Part shown: piece by piece, positions 13,109 through 14,838 of the stretch
Numbering within the stretch: position 1 is the first letter of the stretch
Layout of the letters: the number at the start of each line of letters is the position of its first letter
From: Euryarchaeota archaeon UBA173
GTDB lineage: Archaea > Thermoplasmatota > Poseidoniia > Poseidoniales > Thalassarchaeaceae
DNA length: 14,838 nucleotides
Reading direction: 5' to 3'
Assembly: GCA_002498925.1 (NCBI GenBank)
Contig: DAJH01000060.1
Location: 1-14,838 of the forward strand
Made by a program: the position numbers and the translations under genes
Notes under the pieces: model-generated
Told to the model about the DNA's origin: nothing
The model's database searches: none
What the model saw: the letters and a program-made list of their open reading frames with translations, nothing else

Positions 13109-14838
13109 ATGGACGGAGAACAACTAGGAATGTATGGAATGATGGCAGGTCTTTTCGGCCTTGTCGTCGCATTCATGCTCTATAGAAAGGTAGACTCAAT
13201 CGAGATTGAGAACAAGACAGTGGCAAAAATCACTGAGCGTATCCAGGATGGGGCTATGGCCTTCATGATGGCCGAGTACAGGATGCTATCCGTATTCATA
13301 GCCGTCGTTGCCGCGCTGCTGTTCGTTGGTGGAAACTACAATGACGACCTTGGGCTGGAGACCACGGTTGCATTCGTAATTGGTGCACTTTGCAGTGCTG
13401 CTGCTGGATTCAGCGGTATGCGCTCGGCAACAAGCGCGAACGGCCGAACCGCACAGGCCGCGGCTAGCGGAGGTCAGGCTGCTGCACTTACCACATCATA
13501 CAACGGTGGGGCCGTTATGGGCCTAGCAGTCGGAGGACTGGGGCTTTTCGGAATCTCACTGATGTACTACTTCACAGAAACTGAGTTCCTATCGGTAAGC
13601 AACATCGCAGGATTCGGAATGGGTGCATCTTCCATCGCACTCTTCGCCCGTGTGGGTGGTGGAATCTACACCAAGGCTGCTGATGTGGGAGCCGACCTAG
13701 TAGGGAAGGTCGAAGCTGGCATTCCTGAGGATGATCCTCGGAACCCCGGTGTCATCGCTGACAACGTCGGTGACAACGTCGGTGACGTGGCCGGCATGGG
13801 CGCTGACATCTTCGAGTCGTTCGTCGGCTCAATCATCGCAGCCATGGTAATCGCCGCGGCGAGTTCTGAGTTGGGATCTGACTACCTGATGATTCCAATC
13901 GCACTGGCCATTGTCGGATATGTGGCATCCATTGTCGGCGTGTTCTCGATCTCGGCAATGAAGAACATGGACGCTGGTGCAGCCCTCAGGAATACCACTT
14001 TCATCGGTGCGGGCCTATTCATCGCTGGAGGGTACTTCGCCCTAGGCGAGTTGGGTCTTGATCAGACCGTAGTCCAGGCAGTTGCTATTGGCAGTCTCGT
14101 TGGCATACTGATTGGCCTAGTTACCGAGTACTACACTGGCATAGAGCCTGTGTTCGGATTCCAAGTCAAGGCAATCCCCTACATTGGGGAGGCCTCCAAG
14201 ACCGGTAGCGCGACCAATGCAATCGCTGGCCTTGCAGTTGGAATGGAGTCGGTACTGATACCGGTGCTTCTGATAGCTGCTGGAATTTACGGTGCCAATG
14301 ACGTGATGGGCGGCGGCGATGCTGGCCTATACGGAATCGCGATGGCTGCTATGGGGATGCTTGGAACAGTTGGCGTGACCATGACTGTGGACGCATACGG
14401 ACCAGTGGCCGATAACGCAGGAGGAATCGCAGAGATGTCTGGGTTGGGCAAAGAAGTACGAGATATTACTGACGGACTTGACTCGATTGGCAACACCACT
14501 GCTGCCATAGGGAAGGGTTTCGCTATAGGAAGCGCTGCTCTAACAGCTCTGGCTCTGTTTGCGGCCTACAAGACGAGCGCTGGCTTGGACGCTGCTGCCC
14601 TCTCCCTGACCAATCCGGATGTAGTGATTGGTCTCCTAATTGGTGGCGCCCTTCCATTCGTAGTGGCTGCAATGACGATGAAGTCTGTCGGCCGTGCTGC
14701 CGAAGCAATGATTGTGGAGATTCGTCGACAATTCAGAGAGATAGATGGCCTTCTTGAGGGCAGAGAGGGCGTCGAGCCGGACAGTGCCACATGCGTGGAC
14801 ATCTCGACACAGGCCGCTCTGCGTGAGATGGTGATGCC
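13109..14838 (+). CDS. hppA: Membrane-bound ion-translocating pyrophosphatase (partial, runs off right edge)
   Basis: An integral membrane enzyme that couples PPi hydrolysis to ion export. About 576 residues are present of a typical 670-700; the open frame continues past the edge. It begins MDGEQLGMYGMMAGLFGLVV, the first TM helix. The substrate-binding core is intact: DVGADLVGKVEAG (192-204), EDDPRNPG (207-214), and ADNVGDNVGDVAG with Asp218, Asp222 and Asp226. Asp233 and Glu236 in GADIFESFVGS have the DxxE spacing seen in the sodium-pumping Thermotoga enzyme; plant proton pumps have Dx6E. GNTTAA (461-466) has Ala where potassium-independent enzymes have Lys, so it is predicted to be potassium-dependent. 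Later EASKTGSATNAI and DAYGPVADNAGGIAEMS are also conserved. Sodium pumping is inferred from one position and is not certain. Confidence 0.92.
   Translation, partial: MDGEQLGMYGMMAGLFGLVVAFMLYRKVDSIEIENKTVAKITERIQDGAMAFMMAEYRMLSVFIAVVAALLFVGGNYNDDLGLETTVAFVIGALCSAAAGFSGMRSATSANGRTAQAAASGGQAAALTTSYNGGAVMGLAVGGLGLFGISLMYYFTETEFLSVSNIAGFGMGASSIALFARVGGGIYTKAADVGADLVGKVEAGIPEDDPRNPGVIADNVGDNVGDVAGMGADIFESFVGSIIAAMVIAAASSELGSDYLMIPIALAIVGYVASIVGVFSISAMKNMDAGAALRNTTFIGAGLFIAGGYFALGELGLDQTVVQAVAIGSLVGILIGLVTEYYTGIEPVFGFQVKAIPYIGEASKTGSATNAIAGLAVGMESVLIPVLLIAAGIYGANDVMGGGDAGLYGIAMAAMGMLGTVGVTMTVDAYGPVADNAGGIAEMSGLGKEVRDITDGLDSIGNTTAAIGKGFAIGSAALTALALFAAYKTSAGLDAAALSLTNPDVVIGLLIGGALPFVVAAMTMKSVGRAAEAMIVEIRRQFREIDGLLEGREGVEPDSATCVDISTQAALREMVM

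Noticed and set aside
14287..14802. Minus-strand frames inside the pyrophosphatase region
   Set aside because: They are Pro/Ser/Ala-rich shadows of the highly conserved pyrophosphatase reading frame on the plus strand.
1..14838. CRISPR arrays, insertion sequences, tRNA or rRNA genes
   Set aside because: I saw no regularly spaced repeats, transposase motifs, terminal inverted repeats, or tRNA/rRNA signature sequence in the window.

Overview
The window looks like chromosome from a marine Thermoplasmatota archaeon, most likely Marine Group II (Candidatus Poseidoniales). This placement is inferred from gene content. There is an archaeal TATA-box-binding protein (TBP), a mevalonate kinase for isoprenoid-lipid synthesis, a SepF-type division protein, a very large PKD-type surface protein, and a fused cytochrome b/Fe-S/CCG electron-transfer protein. 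AT-rich TATA boxes lie about 25 nt from some start codons, as in leaderless archaeal transcripts. Genes are packed tightly, often with abutting or overlapping start and stop codons. I see no tRNA, rRNA, CRISPR array, insertion sequence or phage gene, and no stretch over 300 bases without a gene.

Layout. (1) Bases 1-1178, minus strand: a 4-TM membrane protein, a class I glutamine amidotransferase of the peptidase C26 type, and the first 19 codons of cysteinyl-tRNA synthetase (off the left edge) form a likely operon. (2) Bases 1218-3224, minus: an ETF:quinone-oxidoreductase-like membrane Fe-S protein. (3) Bases 3387-9171, plus: mevalonate kinase, TBP, a 1160-residue surface protein and SepF. 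(4) Bases 9168-11335, minus: a five-gene block of small membrane protein, endonuclease III, conserved unknown protein, Bcp peroxiredoxin and a small charged protein, with overlapping or nearly touching ends. (5) Bases 11442-11780, plus: a small membrane protein, converging exactly on a minus-strand NifU-domain protein (11781-12065). (6) Bases 12129-14838, plus: a GMP-synthase-like amidotransferase, a hairpin, then a membrane pyrophosphatase cut by the right edge.

How the genes relate. The EMO-like protein and the pyrophosphatase are both membrane bioenergetic proteins; the first would feed flavoprotein electrons into quinone, the second would use PPi to build an ion gradient. Endonuclease III next to a thiol peroxidase suggests an oxidative-damage theme. 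TBP, the surface protein and SepF run in series on one strand, which raises, but does not prove, a link between the surface protein's acidic cytoplasmic tail and the division apparatus.

The most unusual signal is in TBP. Its two repeats are spaced about 149 residues apart instead of about 91. The difference is a roughly 55-60 residue, partly very acidic insert within the second repeat, right after its first beta strand. Endonuclease III lacks the fourth cysteine of the usual iron-sulfur cluster. The pyrophosphatase carries residues pointing to potassium dependence and possibly sodium pumping.
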